Assembly (NCBI GenBank): GCA_964508655.1
Contig: CAZDUO010000009.1
Span: 5,105-69,104 of the forward strand
Reading direction: 5' to 3'
Source: VBAS01 sp964508655
GTDB lineage: Bacteria > Bacteroidota > Bacteroidia > Chitinophagales > Chitinophagaceae
Length of the DNA: 64,000 nucleotides
Shown here in pieces: positions 36,190 through 45,179 of this stretch. Within the stretch, counting starts at the first letter, position 1; the number at the start of each line of letters is the position of its first letter. The notes under the pieces are model-generated. The model was not told where the DNA came from. It did not search any database and saw only the letters and a program-made list of their open reading frames with translations. The position numbers and the translations under genes were made by a program.

Positions 36190-36819
36190 ATGATTCGTAT
36201 TCTGATTGCAGATGATCATGCAATAGTAAGGCGGGGATTGAGGCAGATTATACTCGACGAATACCCTTCGGCTGAGATAGGTGAAGTGGGCGATGTAGAA
36301 AGCCTGGTAGCCCAGGTGGTTAAAGCCACCTGGGATGTGGTGATATGTGACATCAGTATGCCCGGCCGCAGCGGTATTGAAGCCCTGCAGCAGGTAAAGG
36401 AAATTCAGCCGAAACTCCCTGTTCTTATCATGAGCATGCACCCCGAAGATCAATATGCCTTGCGGGTACTGAAAGCCGGCGCCTCCGGCTACCTGAACAA
36501 AGATTCGGTGCATGAAGAGCTGATTAAAGCTATACAGACCGTAAAACTTGGCCGAAAATTTATTACACCTTCTATAGCTGAAAAACTTGCCGGCGCCCTC
36601 AACCTGCCCGCCCATGCTGCCCTGCATGAGCAACTCAGCAACCGTGAATTTGATGTCTTGCTGATGCTGGCTTCCGGCAAATCCATTTCCGAAATTGCAA
36701 CCCGGCTTTCGCTCAGCGCTACCACCATCAGCACCTACAGGGCACGCATACTGGAAAAAATGAAAATGCGCAGCAATGCAGAACTTACCCGCTATGCCAT
36801 TGAAAAAGGCTTAATATGA
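36190..36819 (+). CDS. NarL/FixJ-type response regulator
   Basis: A 209-residue regulator 21 bases after the kinase, likely in its operon. Receiver ILIADDHAIVRRGLRQIIL, phospho-acceptor Asp54 in VVICDISMPG, and a complete LuxR-type HTH: LSNREFDVLLMLASGKSISE, LSLSATTISTYRARILEKM. It is the likely target of the kinase at 31669. The next gene is a close paralogue. Confidence 0.94.
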   Translation: MIRILIADDHAIVRRGLRQIILDEYPSAEIGEVGDVESLVAQVVKATWDVVICDISMPGRSGIEALQQVKEIQPKLPVLIMSMHPEDQYALRVLKAGASGYLNKDSVHEELIKAIQTVKLGRKFITPSIAEKLAGALNLPAHAALHEQLSNREFDVLLMLASGKSISEIATRLSLSATTISTYRARILEKMKMRSNAELTRYAIEKGLI

Positions 36820-36834
36820 TTTATTTACTTCAGC

Positions 36835-36853
36835 ATGTAGTTGAACTACTACA
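36835..36853. promoter_or_regulatory. palindromic operator candidate ATGTAGT-N6-ACTACA
   Basis: Matches the palindrome at 30409-30428 at 13 of 14 arm positions (the last arm base is C instead of T) with the same 6-base spacer. It lies 125 bases before the regulator at 36979. Confidence 0.6.
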
Positions 36854-36978
36854 CCATAATGAAACATTGGTTACAGGTACGGAATTAACGGAATATTTTC
36901 TTTGTAAAGAGACCCGTATTTGTGAAAACATGTTCTGCAGTTCTGTAATAACAAGACCCGGTTCTTTTTTTCAGCCTT

Positions 36979-37662
36979 ATGCTTAAAATTCTCATTGCCG
37001 ATGATCATATCATCGTCCGCAGAGGTATTATGCAGATTCTCCTGGAGGGGTTTCCCGAACTGGAAATAGGTGAAGCTGCCGACACAGACTCGTTGGTTGA
37101 AAAGGCAATTAATGAAAAATGGGATATCATTATTTCTGATATTACCATGCCGGGAGGCGGAGGACTTATTGCTTTAAAAAAAATTCGGGAAATAAAACCG
37201 GCCCAACCGGTGCTAATCGTAACCGTCTTTGCCGAAGGGTATTATGCCTTGCCTGTATTTCGGGCAGGCGCTTCGGGATTTTTAAATAAAGACACAGCGG
37301 CGGAAGAGCTGCTTATTGCCGTTAAAAAAATATTGGCTGGTCATCGTTATCTGCCTGCATCATTGGCTGAAAAACTGAAGCCGGAACAATGCCGCGAGGC
37401 AGGTATACTGCCACATGAATTTCTTTCTGAAGCAGGATTGGAAATCATGCACCGGTATTCAAATGGCCAGGGCACACAAGAAATGGCTGAACAAATGCAG
37501 ATGACAGCAGAAGCAGTAAGCAATTGTATCTTACAAATCATGGATAAACTTGCATTAAAGACCAGGCAGGAACTGGTACAATATATCCAGGATAACCAGC
37601 TGAACAATAAAAAATTTTTTTTCAGTAGAATGCATACGGCAGGCAGCGAAGAATTTTTGTAG
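36979..37662 (+). CDS. NarL-like response regulator with a degenerate HTH
   Basis: A 227-residue paralogue of the preceding regulator (both share ILIADDHxIVRRGIMQILL and Asp54 in ISDITMPG). Its output domain departs from LuxR: the LSxRE signature is LSEAGLEIM, the recognition helix TAEAVSNCILQIMDKLALK lacks the usual Ser-Thr/His-Arg contacts, and the protein has a 20-residue tail rich in Asn, Lys and Phe. It may be a non-DNA-binding or altered-specificity copy from a recent tandem duplication. The palindrome upstream suggests regulation by a neighbour. Confidence 0.88.
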   Translation: MLKILIADDHIIVRRGIMQILLEGFPELEIGEAADTDSLVEKAINEKWDIIISDITMPGGGGLIALKKIREIKPAQPVLIVTVFAEGYYALPVFRAGASGFLNKDTAAEELLIAVKKILAGHRYLPASLAEKLKPEQCREAGILPHEFLSEAGLEIMHRYSNGQGTQEMAEQMQMTAEAVSNCILQIMDKLALKTRQELVQYIQDNQLNNKKFFFSRMHTAGSEEFL

Positions 37663-37729
37663 TTATGAATAAGAGGTAATACTAATTGTAAGCCCGGTAC
37701 AGGGTGTTTATTTTGCGAAAAAGCAAAAT

Positions 37730-38101
37730 ATGAATAATAAAAAACTGGTAATACTGTTAGTGGAAGATTCGTTGCTGATAATTGAAAGAATTATCGGGAT
37801 GCTGGGTGAACTGGATAATGTGAAGCTGATAGTCCACGCAGCCAATTACCGCGAAAGCATCCGTATGATGAATGAGGTAAGCGCCGATGTGGTTTTACTC
37901 GATCTGAACCTGCCCGACAAAAGCGGCATTGAACTGCTGCAGGTAATTAAAACCACACAACCGAAAATGAAAGTGATTGTACTGACCAATCATGCTACCG
38001 AAGGCTATAGGGAAATCTGCACCAGCATGGGAGCCGATTATTTTTTTGACAAGTCAAATGACTTTGATAAAATTCCCGATGTCATCGGCAGCATGTGCTA
38101 A
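37730..38101 (+). CDS. stand-alone receiver-domain (CheY-like) protein
   Basis: Just 123 residues, a receiver only: LVILLVEDSLLIIERIIGML, phospho-acceptor Asp58 in VVLLDLNLPDKSGIELL, Thr in VLTNHATEG, Lys in DKSNDFDK. No output domain. It lies directly before the second kinase (its stop is 11 bases before the kinase ATG at 38113), so it may be a phosphate sink or relay of that kinase. Confidence 0.9.
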   Translation: MNNKKLVILLVEDSLLIIERIIGMLGELDNVKLIVHAANYRESIRMMNEVSADVVLLDLNLPDKSGIELLQVIKTTQPKMKVIVLTNHATEGYREICTSMGADYFFDKSNDFDKIPDVIGSMC

Positions 38102-38112
38102 ATTCTAAACCT

Positions 38113-40287
38113 ATGACAACCGATTTTCTGCGAAAAACCCGTGACCGTGACAGGGATTATTACCTGCTGGTAATTGACGGCAACGGCGTGATTCATTTTG
38201 CCAACTCGCACCTGCTTACAAATTTTGAGCTGAACCAGGAAAAAATTCTGCGCACCGGTTTTTTCGGACTGCTCGATTCATCACAACAGAAAAATTTCCG
38301 CCATTTGCTGGCACAGGTAAAACAAACGAGGCAACCCGCCGTCATTGAAATGTCGGCACGCAACGGCTCGCTGCACTGGATAAAATGGGAAATCAGCCTG
38401 CAAAAAAATGCCCGGCATTCTACCGGTAAATTTTTCTGCATAGGTTACGATATCACCGGTAAAAGCAATGCCCAAAAAATGAAGCAGGTGGCCAGGCGCA
38501 ACTATGAAGCCATTATGGAAGGGCTTACCATCGGAGTTGTGTTGCAGGATTACAACGGGGAAATACTGGCGGCCAACAGGAAAGCAGCGGAAATATTTGG
38601 AACCAGCATAGAGGCACTTTATAACACAGGAAATTTCAAAAGCATCTGGCAAAGCATGGAAGTAGAAGGCCGACAGGTATATTTTGAAGAATGTCCCTGT
38701 ATGAAGGCGCTTAAATCAGGTATGGTGCAAAGCAATGTGAGTGTCAGCTTAAAATCAGAAGCAGGCAAAGTGAAAACACTGCTGATAAACTCGCAACCGC
38801 TTTTTGAACCCGGTAACGGCCGCCCTGTTTCTGTTGTTTCTTCCTTTATGGATATCACGGTGGAAAAACAATTTGAAAATAAGGCAAAAGATAATGAAAT
38901 GCTCTTTCATGCTTTTAACGAGCATACGCCCAACCTGGCCTGGATGGTGGATGAAGATGCACGATTGATGTATGCCAATCAGTCTTTTTTCAATTATCTT
39001 GGTTTGACGGAAAAGGCTGTGGGGCAAAATATAGTTGAGCTGATACCGCCGGAAATAGGGGATGCCCTGGTAAAAAAACACCGGCAGGTGATGGACACCG
39101 GCCAGGCACAGCAGAGCCAGGAAAAAATGTTTCTTGCCAATGGTTCGGAAATCGTTTTCTGGATCGGCCTGTTTCCCATTCATTCGGTGTCGGGCAAAAG
39201 ATTGATTGGCGGAGAAGCCATCAACATTACCAATCGTTTCAGAACAGAACAAAAATTGCAGCAGGTAAATGAAAGGCTCTATTACCTGAGTCATATAACT
39301 ACCGATGCCATCTGGGAGTGGGATATACAAACAGGACAGATTTTCCGCAACCAGATTCTGCAGGAGCTTACAGGCTTTTCATTTCAGCAGGCCTCCAGCC
39401 TTTCCTGGTGGTTCAGGCGGGTACATCCTGATGACAGGCGAAAACTGAGAGACACATTAAAAGGAGCTTTGGAAAAAAAAGAAAAAAGCTGGGAGAGTGA
39501 ATACCGGTTTAAAAATGCCTGCGGGCAATACATTATTGTGTACGATCACGGCTACATACTTTATGAAAACGATGTACCGGTTAAAATGATCGGCTCGCTG
39601 CACGATGTGACGCAGCTAAAACAACTGGAATCAAAGCTGCTGGAAGATAAAATACAACACCAGAAAGAAATAACAGAAACCATTTTTGCGGTGCAGGAAA
39701 AGGAAAGAACCCGCATCGGTCACGAACTGCATGATAATGTGAACCAGATACTCAGCACGGCAAAACTGTTTACAGATATGATTGTTCCGTCAACCCCTGA
39801 AGGCGAGCAGTTGAAAAATAAAGTGTCGGAATATATTATTTCTGCCATCGAAGAAATCAGGCGGCTGAGCAAAGAAATGGTTACTCCGCAGCTTAAAGAA
39901 AACGGGCTGGTGAGCAGCATTAAAACACTGGTGGCCGATCTGAAAACAGCAGGCACCCTGCATGTTCTCTTTCATTACTGCGAAGAAGTGGAAAAGCTCA
40001 GCAGCGGGAAAAAAGTTACTTTTTTCCGTATTGTGCAGGAGCAGGTAAGAAATATTCTGAAACACAGCAAGGCAAAGAATCTTTCCATTGACCTGCAGGC
40101 TAAAGATCAGGATGCCGTACTGATTATCCGCGATGATGGCGTGGGTTTTGACCCGGGGCAAACACGGCGAGGCATTGGTCTTTCCAATATTTATGAACGT
40201 ACCCGGTTTTACAACGGAACTGTTTTTATTAAAACTTCACCTGGCAAAGGTTGCCGGCTTACAGTTACAATACCTTTGATTAATTAA
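38113..40287 (+). CDS. multi-PAS histidine kinase (HisKA_3), cytoplasmic
   Basis: A 724-residue protein without signal peptide or membrane segment, so it is probably cytoplasmic. Four PAS-like domains are visible, near DYYLLVIDGNGVIHFAN, NYEAIMEGLTIGVVLQDYNG, LFHAFNEHTPNLAWMVDEDA and LYYLSHITTDAIWEWDIQTG; each has the family's aromatic and Gly turns. HisKA_3 phosphorylation His540 is in HELHDNVNQ and the HATPase has DDGVGFDPG and GIGLSNIYERT. I used the ATG at 38113; an earlier GTG at 38095 overlaps the receiver gene. Confidence 0.93.
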   Translation: MTTDFLRKTRDRDRDYYLLVIDGNGVIHFANSHLLTNFELNQEKILRTGFFGLLDSSQQKNFRHLLAQVKQTRQPAVIEMSARNGSLHWIKWEISLQKNARHSTGKFFCIGYDITGKSNAQKMKQVARRNYEAIMEGLTIGVVLQDYNGEILAANRKAAEIFGTSIEALYNTGNFKSIWQSMEVEGRQVYFEECPCMKALKSGMVQSNVSVSLKSEAGKVKTLLINSQPLFEPGNGRPVSVVSSFMDITVEKQFENKAKDNEMLFHAFNEHTPNLAWMVDEDARLMYANQSFFNYLGLTEKAVGQNIVELIPPEIGDALVKKHRQVMDTGQAQQSQEKMFLANGSEIVFWIGLFPIHSVSGKRLIGGEAINITNRFRTEQKLQQVNERLYYLSHITTDAIWEWDIQTGQIFRNQILQELTGFSFQQASSLSWWFRRVHPDDRRKLRDTLKGALEKKEKSWESEYRFKNACGQYIIVYDHGYILYENDVPVKMIGSLHDVTQLKQLESKLLEDKIQHQKEITETIFAVQEKERTRIGHELHDNVNQILSTAKLFTDMIVPSTPEGEQLKNKVSEYIISAIEEIRRLSKEMVTPQLKENGLVSSIKTLVADLKTAGTLHVLFHYCEEVEKLSSGKKVTFFRIVQEQVRNILKHSKAKNLSIDLQAKDQDAVLIIRDDGVGFDPGQTRRGIGLSNIYERTRFYNGTVFIKTSPGKGCRLTVTIPLIN

Positions 40288-40552
40288 TCTGCTACATCAA
40301 AGCTGGCTGGCCATTTTTTGATATTAGCCGGCTGAGAGTTTTTATAAAAATAACTAAGGGTAATCACTAAACTTTCAAAAATGTCTTTCCTGTTTTGAAT
40401 GCAACGGAAGAAAGTTGCGTTGCTGTAAGAACTGACTGGCCTGCCAGCCCGATGCCGGCTGATATTTTTTTAAGAAGCGATAAAAATATCCGGCGCATCA
40501 ACGGCCAGATGTAACGGTCAGAAAAAATCCGATACCTGGAAAATCCGGCCCG

Positions 40553-41164
40553 ATGAAAAAATGGATATTCATTTTATCCGCTTTCGTGATACTGCAACAG
40601 GCACCTGCCCAATTGAAAGGCGGATTGGAACAATATGGCTCATACTCCCGGCCCGATCCTGCCGTCAGTCTTGAAACCATAATCCATCTGCAAACCAGTA
40701 AAAACTGGTATGGTGAAATCCGCTACAATTATGATGAGCCGGGCGCCGTATCATTCAATGCGGGTAAATCTTTTTCTGCCGGCAACAATTTTTCCATTAC
40801 CCTGACACCCATGCTTGGCTTTGTGTTTGGCACTTACACAGGAGCCAATTTCAATTTTGACCAGGAAGTGGAATGGAAACGGCTGTATTATTCATCCAAG
40901 ATTCAGTACACGGTATCTTTCCTGCAAGCGCAGCAGGATTTTTTTTATTCATGGCTTGAAACAGGGTATAATCTCTCACGTCATTTTTATGGCGGGTTAT
41001 CATTGCAGTACACGGCGCCCGGTCATCAAATGCAAAAGGGTTTCTACATGGGTTTCTCCGCAGGCAGCTGGAGTTTCCCGGTATATTTTTTTGAACCATT
41101 TTCAGTCCGCAGTTCCATTACGCTTGGCATCATTTATTCTGCAAATTTTAATAAGAAAGAATAA
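40553..41164 (+). CDS. secreted outer-membrane beta-barrel-like protein
   Basis: A 203-residue protein with a signal peptide (ending QAPAQ) and a body of amphipathic strands with Tyr/Phe/Gly, such as NWYGEIRYNYDEPGAVSFN and NFSITLTPMLGFVFGTYTG. The end is a barrel-like strand (SSITLGIIYSANF). No specific family recognised. It is 265 bp downstream of the kinase, same strand. Confidence 0.7.
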   Translation: MKKWIFILSAFVILQQAPAQLKGGLEQYGSYSRPDPAVSLETIIHLQTSKNWYGEIRYNYDEPGAVSFNAGKSFSAGNNFSITLTPMLGFVFGTYTGANFNFDQEVEWKRLYYSSKIQYTVSFLQAQQDFFYSWLETGYNLSRHFYGGLSLQYTAPGHQMQKGFYMGFSAGSWSFPVYFFEPFSVRSSITLGIIYSANFNKKE

Positions 41165-41365
41165 AAGGGTATATAATTTATACAGGCTGGCAGGCTTGAG
41201 AAAGAAGACGTTTGATAAAAAGTTTTTAATGTTTTATACTTAGTAAAAACAAGTGAATCACTGAAAATAATTTTTTACCGCAGCATTAAATACATTATTC
41301 AAAAATCCGGCCGTTATAGAATTCTCAGTAATTGAGTTCGTTGTAAAATCCAAATCGCTCAGAAT

Positions 41366-42724
41366 ATGAAAAACCACGTATTGCTTTTTGTTTTAGGATT
41401 CATAACAACAGCCCTGAAATCGCAGGTAGGCATTGGCACCACCAGCCCTAACTCTACGCTTGATATCAGGGGCTCCATATCGGCCAACCTGCGAACATTT
41501 ACTGCTAATACATCGGCAGCATCCACTGATTATAACCTGGTATTTACCGGTACATCGGCAGCCACACTTACGCTGCCAGATGCCAGTAGTATTGCAGGCC
41601 GGGCTTATGTTATTAAAAATGCCAGCTCAAACAGTTCCGTGCTTACCATAGCCACTACTTCATCGCAAACCATTGACGGGCTCAGCTCATGGACTCTTTC
41701 ACAGGCTAATAAAACGATAATTGTAATAAGTAACGGCACTAACTGGTATGCTACTGCCGAAAGTGTTCCGGGCAGCAGTGCAGGCAGCGCCTGGGTGCTG
41801 GGTGGCAATAGTGTGAGCTCAGTTCAAAATCTGGGCACTACAAGTAACTATGCACTTCCTTTTATTACCAACAATTCTGAAAAGATGCGCCTTTCAACCG
41901 GGGGCAGCCTGGGTATAGGTACTACTACATTCAACAGCACGAACCCGGAACGATTATTTGTGGATGCCGGCACTTCATCCAATGATTATCAGAATGTGAT
42001 TTATGCCAAAGGAAATACCAACAGCTATGCCCAGTTCAATATTCAGAATGTAAGCAACGGTGGCGGCGCCAGCACGGATATTGTTGCTACTGCTGATAAT
42101 GGTACGGAAACAGCCAACTTTGTTGACCTCGGCATTAATTCCAGTAATTATAACAACGGTATGTCGAGCCTGCTCAACGGGGCCAACAATGCGTACCTCT
42201 ACAGCAAAGGAGAAGATTTTGTTATCGGCAATGCCAGCACTTCCAAATCCATCATCTTTTTTACCGGCGGCGATGCCCCTTCCAACGAAAAATTCAGGCT
42301 CAACAGCAGTGGTGTTTCTTTTAAGGCTGATATTTTTCCTTCTTCTGATAACAATTATTTGCTGGGAAAATCCGGCGCCCGGTGGAGCGCCGTATGGGCA
42401 GCCAACGGAACCATTCAAACCTCCGACATCAGGACGAAAAAAAATATCAGGACACTGCCTTACGGTTTACGGGAAGTGATGATGATGCGCCCTGTCACGT
42501 ATCAATGGAAAAATGAAGCAGCGGGTAAAATAAAGGTAGGATTAATTGCACAGGAAGTAAAAGCAGTGATTCCAGAAGTGGTTATCGGAGACGAAACGAC
42601 TGAAACACTGGGAATGAATTACGCCGAACTGGTGCCGGTGCTGGTAAAAGCGATACAGGAACAACAGAAGCAGATTGAGCAGTTGAGAAAAGATTTGAAT
42701 GCCCTGGCTGCCAGGCGACATTAA
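41366..42724 (+). CDS. tail fibre-like protein with C-terminal S74 chaperone domain
   Basis: The 452-residue secreted protein has a signal peptide and repeated beta regions opening QVGIGTTSPNSTLDIRGS, a pattern of bacteroidetal surface fibres. The C-terminus is a Peptidase_S74 intramolecular chaperone: SDIRTKKNIRTLPYGLREVM, RPVTYQWKNE, VGLIAQEV and GMNYAELVPVLVKAI, then a coiled-coil tail. In phage fibres this domain trimerises and self-cleaves; in Bacteroidota it occurs in surface or secreted proteins. Its stop is 22 bases before the next gene's ATG. Confidence 0.9.
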   Translation: MKNHVLLFVLGFITTALKSQVGIGTTSPNSTLDIRGSISANLRTFTANTSAASTDYNLVFTGTSAATLTLPDASSIAGRAYVIKNASSNSSVLTIATTSSQTIDGLSSWTLSQANKTIIVISNGTNWYATAESVPGSSAGSAWVLGGNSVSSVQNLGTTSNYALPFITNNSEKMRLSTGGSLGIGTTTFNSTNPERLFVDAGTSSNDYQNVIYAKGNTNSYAQFNIQNVSNGGGASTDIVATADNGTETANFVDLGINSSNYNNGMSSLLNGANNAYLYSKGEDFVIGNASTSKSIIFFTGGDAPSNEKFRLNSSGVSFKADIFPSSDNNYLLGKSGARWSAVWAANGTIQTSDIRTKKNIRTLPYGLREVMMMRPVTYQWKNEAAGKIKVGLIAQEVKAVIPEVVIGDETTETLGMNYAELVPVLVKAIQEQQKQIEQLRKDLNALAARRH

Positions 42725-42746
42725 ACCTGAAACACCGATCCTACTT

Positions 42747-44171
42747 ATGAAAAAGAAATTATCTGTACTTTGCTTTTTGTGGTTTGCCTGTATGGTGGCC
42801 GGCGCCCAGGTAAGTTTTTACAACAATGGCATTTTGAAACTGAGTGTGTCCGGCGATATTGTGTACATCAATGGTGCATTTACCAACACTTCTTCTGCCT
42901 CCCTCACCAATAATGGCCAGTTGTATGTGCAGGGCAATCTTGACAACAGTGAAGGCTCCATGACAGCAGGCACTGGTACCCTTTACCTGAACGGCAGCAG
43001 TGCACAAACCATTAGCGGAAGCCAGCCATTCAACACTTTCAATCTTGTAACTAATAACAGCTCGGGCATTACCCTGAATAATAATCTCAGCATTAGCGGT
43101 ATCCATACTTTTACCGGCGGCATCATTACCACTTCAGCCACTCCCAATTATCTTGTTTACGAATCAGGCGCCTCTTACAGCGGCAGCGCCGACAGCCGGC
43201 ATGTAAACGGCTGGGTAAAAAAAACAGGCAGTGACGATTTTGAATTTCCCGCAGGCGATGGCACTTACCTGCGGCCGGTACAACTGAAAAATATTTCCGG
43301 CGCATCTGAATTTAATGTGAAATACTTTTCCGGAACTCCCTATACCAACCAGCTTCAATCGCCTATTCAGTCAGTGAATGCCTATGAATACTGGCAGATA
43401 AATAAAGTTTCAGGAGGTTCTTCTTCCGTTCACCTGAACTGGGACAATAGCAAAGTTACTTTTCCACCCTACCAGATGGCTGATATTGCTGCATCATTTT
43501 ATGATGGCAGCAACTGGACAGACCAGGGCGGCAGCGCTACTGGTAATATTCTCACTACCGGCGACATAACGTCAAACAGTGTTTCCTCGTTTGGATATTT
43601 TGTCATTGGCAGCAAATCGCTGCCCTTGCCGCTGAAGTTTATCAGCTTTACCGCACAGCGAAAAGAAAATTATACCGACCTGCGGTGGGTGACGGCTGAT
43701 GAAACCAATACCGAACGTTTCGAAATAGAGCGCAGCGAAAACGGAACCAATTTTTCAACAATTTTCTCCATGCCAGCCATCAACCGGCCTGCCATACAGG
43801 AATACACATATAAAGATTTCCGCCTGGTAAACGGCATCGCTTTTTACCGCATCCGATGTGTTGATATAGATGGAAAATACAAATATTCAAAAGTGGCTGC
43901 TGTATATGAAAGCAGTTATTTGAATAAAAATATCATGGCCATGAACCCTGTACGTGATGAAATTATAATCCGTACCCGCAGCGACGAACCTGCGCCGGTC
44001 AGCTATACATTACTCACCGAGGCAGGTCAGGTGATGCTGAAAGGTAAATTGCAGTTAAAGGCCGGCACGGACAATACCATCCGGCTTCCCTTCAGGCCGG
44101 TGCATGGTATTTATTTTCTGCGACTACACACAGCGGGAAAAGAATATGTACAAAAATTATTGATAAACTGA
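42747..44171 (+). CDS. secreted protein with a T9SS type A sorting domain
   Basis: A 474-residue protein beginning MKKKLSVLCFLWFACMVAGAQ (the frame opens 16 codons earlier, over the previous gene). The body has Ser/Asn/Gly-rich beta regions and a fibronectin-like stretch LKFISFTAQRKENYTDLRWV and TADETNTERFEIERS. The C-terminal 75 residues are the T9SS sorting signal, with NPVRDEIIIRT and the closing IYFLRLHTAGKEYVQKLLIN. So export by type IX secretion and surface anchoring or release is expected. Function unknown; the previous tail-fibre-like gene is likely in the same operon. Confidence 0.9.
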   Translation: MKKKLSVLCFLWFACMVAGAQVSFYNNGILKLSVSGDIVYINGAFTNTSSASLTNNGQLYVQGNLDNSEGSMTAGTGTLYLNGSSAQTISGSQPFNTFNLVTNNSSGITLNNNLSISGIHTFTGGIITTSATPNYLVYESGASYSGSADSRHVNGWVKKTGSDDFEFPAGDGTYLRPVQLKNISGASEFNVKYFSGTPYTNQLQSPIQSVNAYEYWQINKVSGGSSSVHLNWDNSKVTFPPYQMADIAASFYDGSNWTDQGGSATGNILTTGDITSNSVSSFGYFVIGSKSLPLPLKFISFTAQRKENYTDLRWVTADETNTERFEIERSENGTNFSTIFSMPAINRPAIQEYTYKDFRLVNGIAFYRIRCVDIDGKYKYSKVAAVYESSYLNKNIMAMNPVRDEIIIRTRSDEPAPVSYTLLTEAGQVMLKGKLQLKAGTDNTIRLPFRPVHGIYFLRLHTAGKEYVQKLLIN

Positions 44172-44217
44172 TACCCGGCAGCGGTTGAAATATTTTTGAG
44201 AATCTGGATTTTAAGGC

Positions 44218-44239
44218 GGGGGCGATTTCCATCGTCCCC
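44218..44239. terminator. hairpin between convergent genes
   Basis: GGGGGCGAT and ATCGTCCCC (one G-T) form a 9-bp stem with a 4-base loop, followed by AT-rich sequence on both sides. It lies between the T9SS gene and hisIE and could end transcripts from both directions; the T-tracts are weak. Confidence 0.5.
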
Positions 44240-44243
44240 TTAA

Positions 44244-44834
44244 TTATTTATGGCGTGCCGAAAGCTTATTTACTACTTCCCGGAGCCGGCAGTTTTTAGC
44301 CTGCAGCAGCACAAGATAATGGTAAAGCAGGTCGGCAGCTTCGTCCAGAAATTTTTCCTTATCGCTGTCTTTGCTTTCTATCACCAGTTCCACGGCTTCT
44401 TCACCCACCTTCTGTGCAATGGTATTAATGCCTTTGGTGAAAAGCGAGGAAGTATAAGATTTTTCCGAAGGATTATTTTTCCGGTCAGCAATCACCGCCT
44501 CCAGCCGCTCCAGCGAAAAAGAGGAGTTGTCTTCATTGAAACATGTATCGGCGCCGGTATGGCACACCGGGCCCGTCGGCGTAGCCTTTATCAGCAGCGT
44601 GTCATTATCACAATCGCTTTTGATTTCTTTTACCAGTAAAAAATTATGGCTGGTTTCGCCTTTGGTCCACAGCCTTTGCTTGCTGCGGCTGAAGAAGGTG
44701 ACCCTTCCATCTGCTTTGGTTTTTTCCAGTGCTTCGGCATTCATAAAACCAAGCATCAGCACTTTGCTGCTTACCGCATCCTGTACAATGGCAGGTATCA
44801 GCCCGTCCGGGTATTTTGAAAAATCTATAATCAT
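44244..44834 (-). CDS. hisIE: bifunctional phosphoribosyl-AMP cyclohydrolase / phosphoribosyl-ATP pyrophosphatase
   Basis: About 196 residues. The N-terminal HisI part shows FMNAEALEKTKADGRVTFFSRSK and the metal-binding DTCFNE region; the C-terminal HisE part has the MazG-like KVGEEAVELVIESKD and ADLLYHYLVLL helices. It carries out steps 2 and 3 of histidine synthesis. I used the ATG at 44834 (MIIDFSKYPDGLIPAIVQD), where family similarity begins. It is the last gene of the operon and separated from hisF by the sORF and a hairpin region. Confidence 0.95.
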   Translation of the reverse strand: MIIDFSKYPDGLIPAIVQDAVSSKVLMLGFMNAEALEKTKADGRVTFFSRSKQRLWTKGETSHNFLLVKEIKSDCDNDTLLIKATPTGPVCHTGADTCFNEDNSSFSLERLEAVIADRKNNPSEKSYTSSLFTKGINTIAQKVGEEAVELVIESKDSDKEKFLDEAADLLYHYLVLLQAKNCRLREVVNKLSARHK

Positions 44835-44885
44835 GTAAAGAATTTTTTGTTGGTCAGCAATTTTAATTCTCTTCACCGTCCCTTG

Positions 44886-45013
44886 TGCCTGCCCGCCGTA
44901 TCCGCCTCAGGAGGAGCAGGCGGGTCACTCTTGCTGACGCTATGGTCAGCATCTCTGACGGAGTCTGATACTCGTCAGAGTCGTCAGACCCGACAAGCTT
45001 TACTTCGTCGGGA
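44886..45013. repeat. cluster of four hairpins between sORF and hisIE
   Basis: Four adjacent inverted repeats: CCCGCC/GGCGGG (about 44889-44926), TGCTGAC/GTCAGCA (44930-44951), CTCTGAC/GTCAGAG (44953-44980) and CCCGAC/GTCGGG (44989-45012). The last overlaps the end of the sORF. These look like interspersed palindromes accumulated in one spot; as RNA they would lie between hisF and hisIE. Confidence 0.75.
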
Positions 45014-45179
45014 CTTGTACGTCCTTATCGCTATGCTGCTTTTTAAGTAAACTCAATAATTTTTCATACCGCTCCCTTCTTCTTTCATGCTCTTGTTCCT
45101 GTCTGTTTCTTTCCCGCTGCCACATATAGTTTGCAATCAGCAGGCTTAAAATAGCAACGATGATAACTATTATTATCAT
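45000..45179 (-). CDS. 59-residue membrane sORF inside the his operon
   Basis: Starts at the ATG at 45179, whose ATGA overlaps the TGA of hisF (translational coupling). The protein MIIIVIIVAILSLLIANYMW (residues 1-20) is one membrane helix, followed by a highly charged, mostly basic helix with QRERNRQEQEHERRRERYEK and a short tail. No known family. The final codons VQVPTK lie in the hairpin cluster, so a repeat may have supplied the C-terminus. The position in the operon and the clean coupling favour a real gene. Confidence 0.72.
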   Translation of the reverse strand: MIIIVIIVAILSLLIANYMWQRERNRQEQEHERRRERYEKLLSLLKKQHSDKDVQVPTK

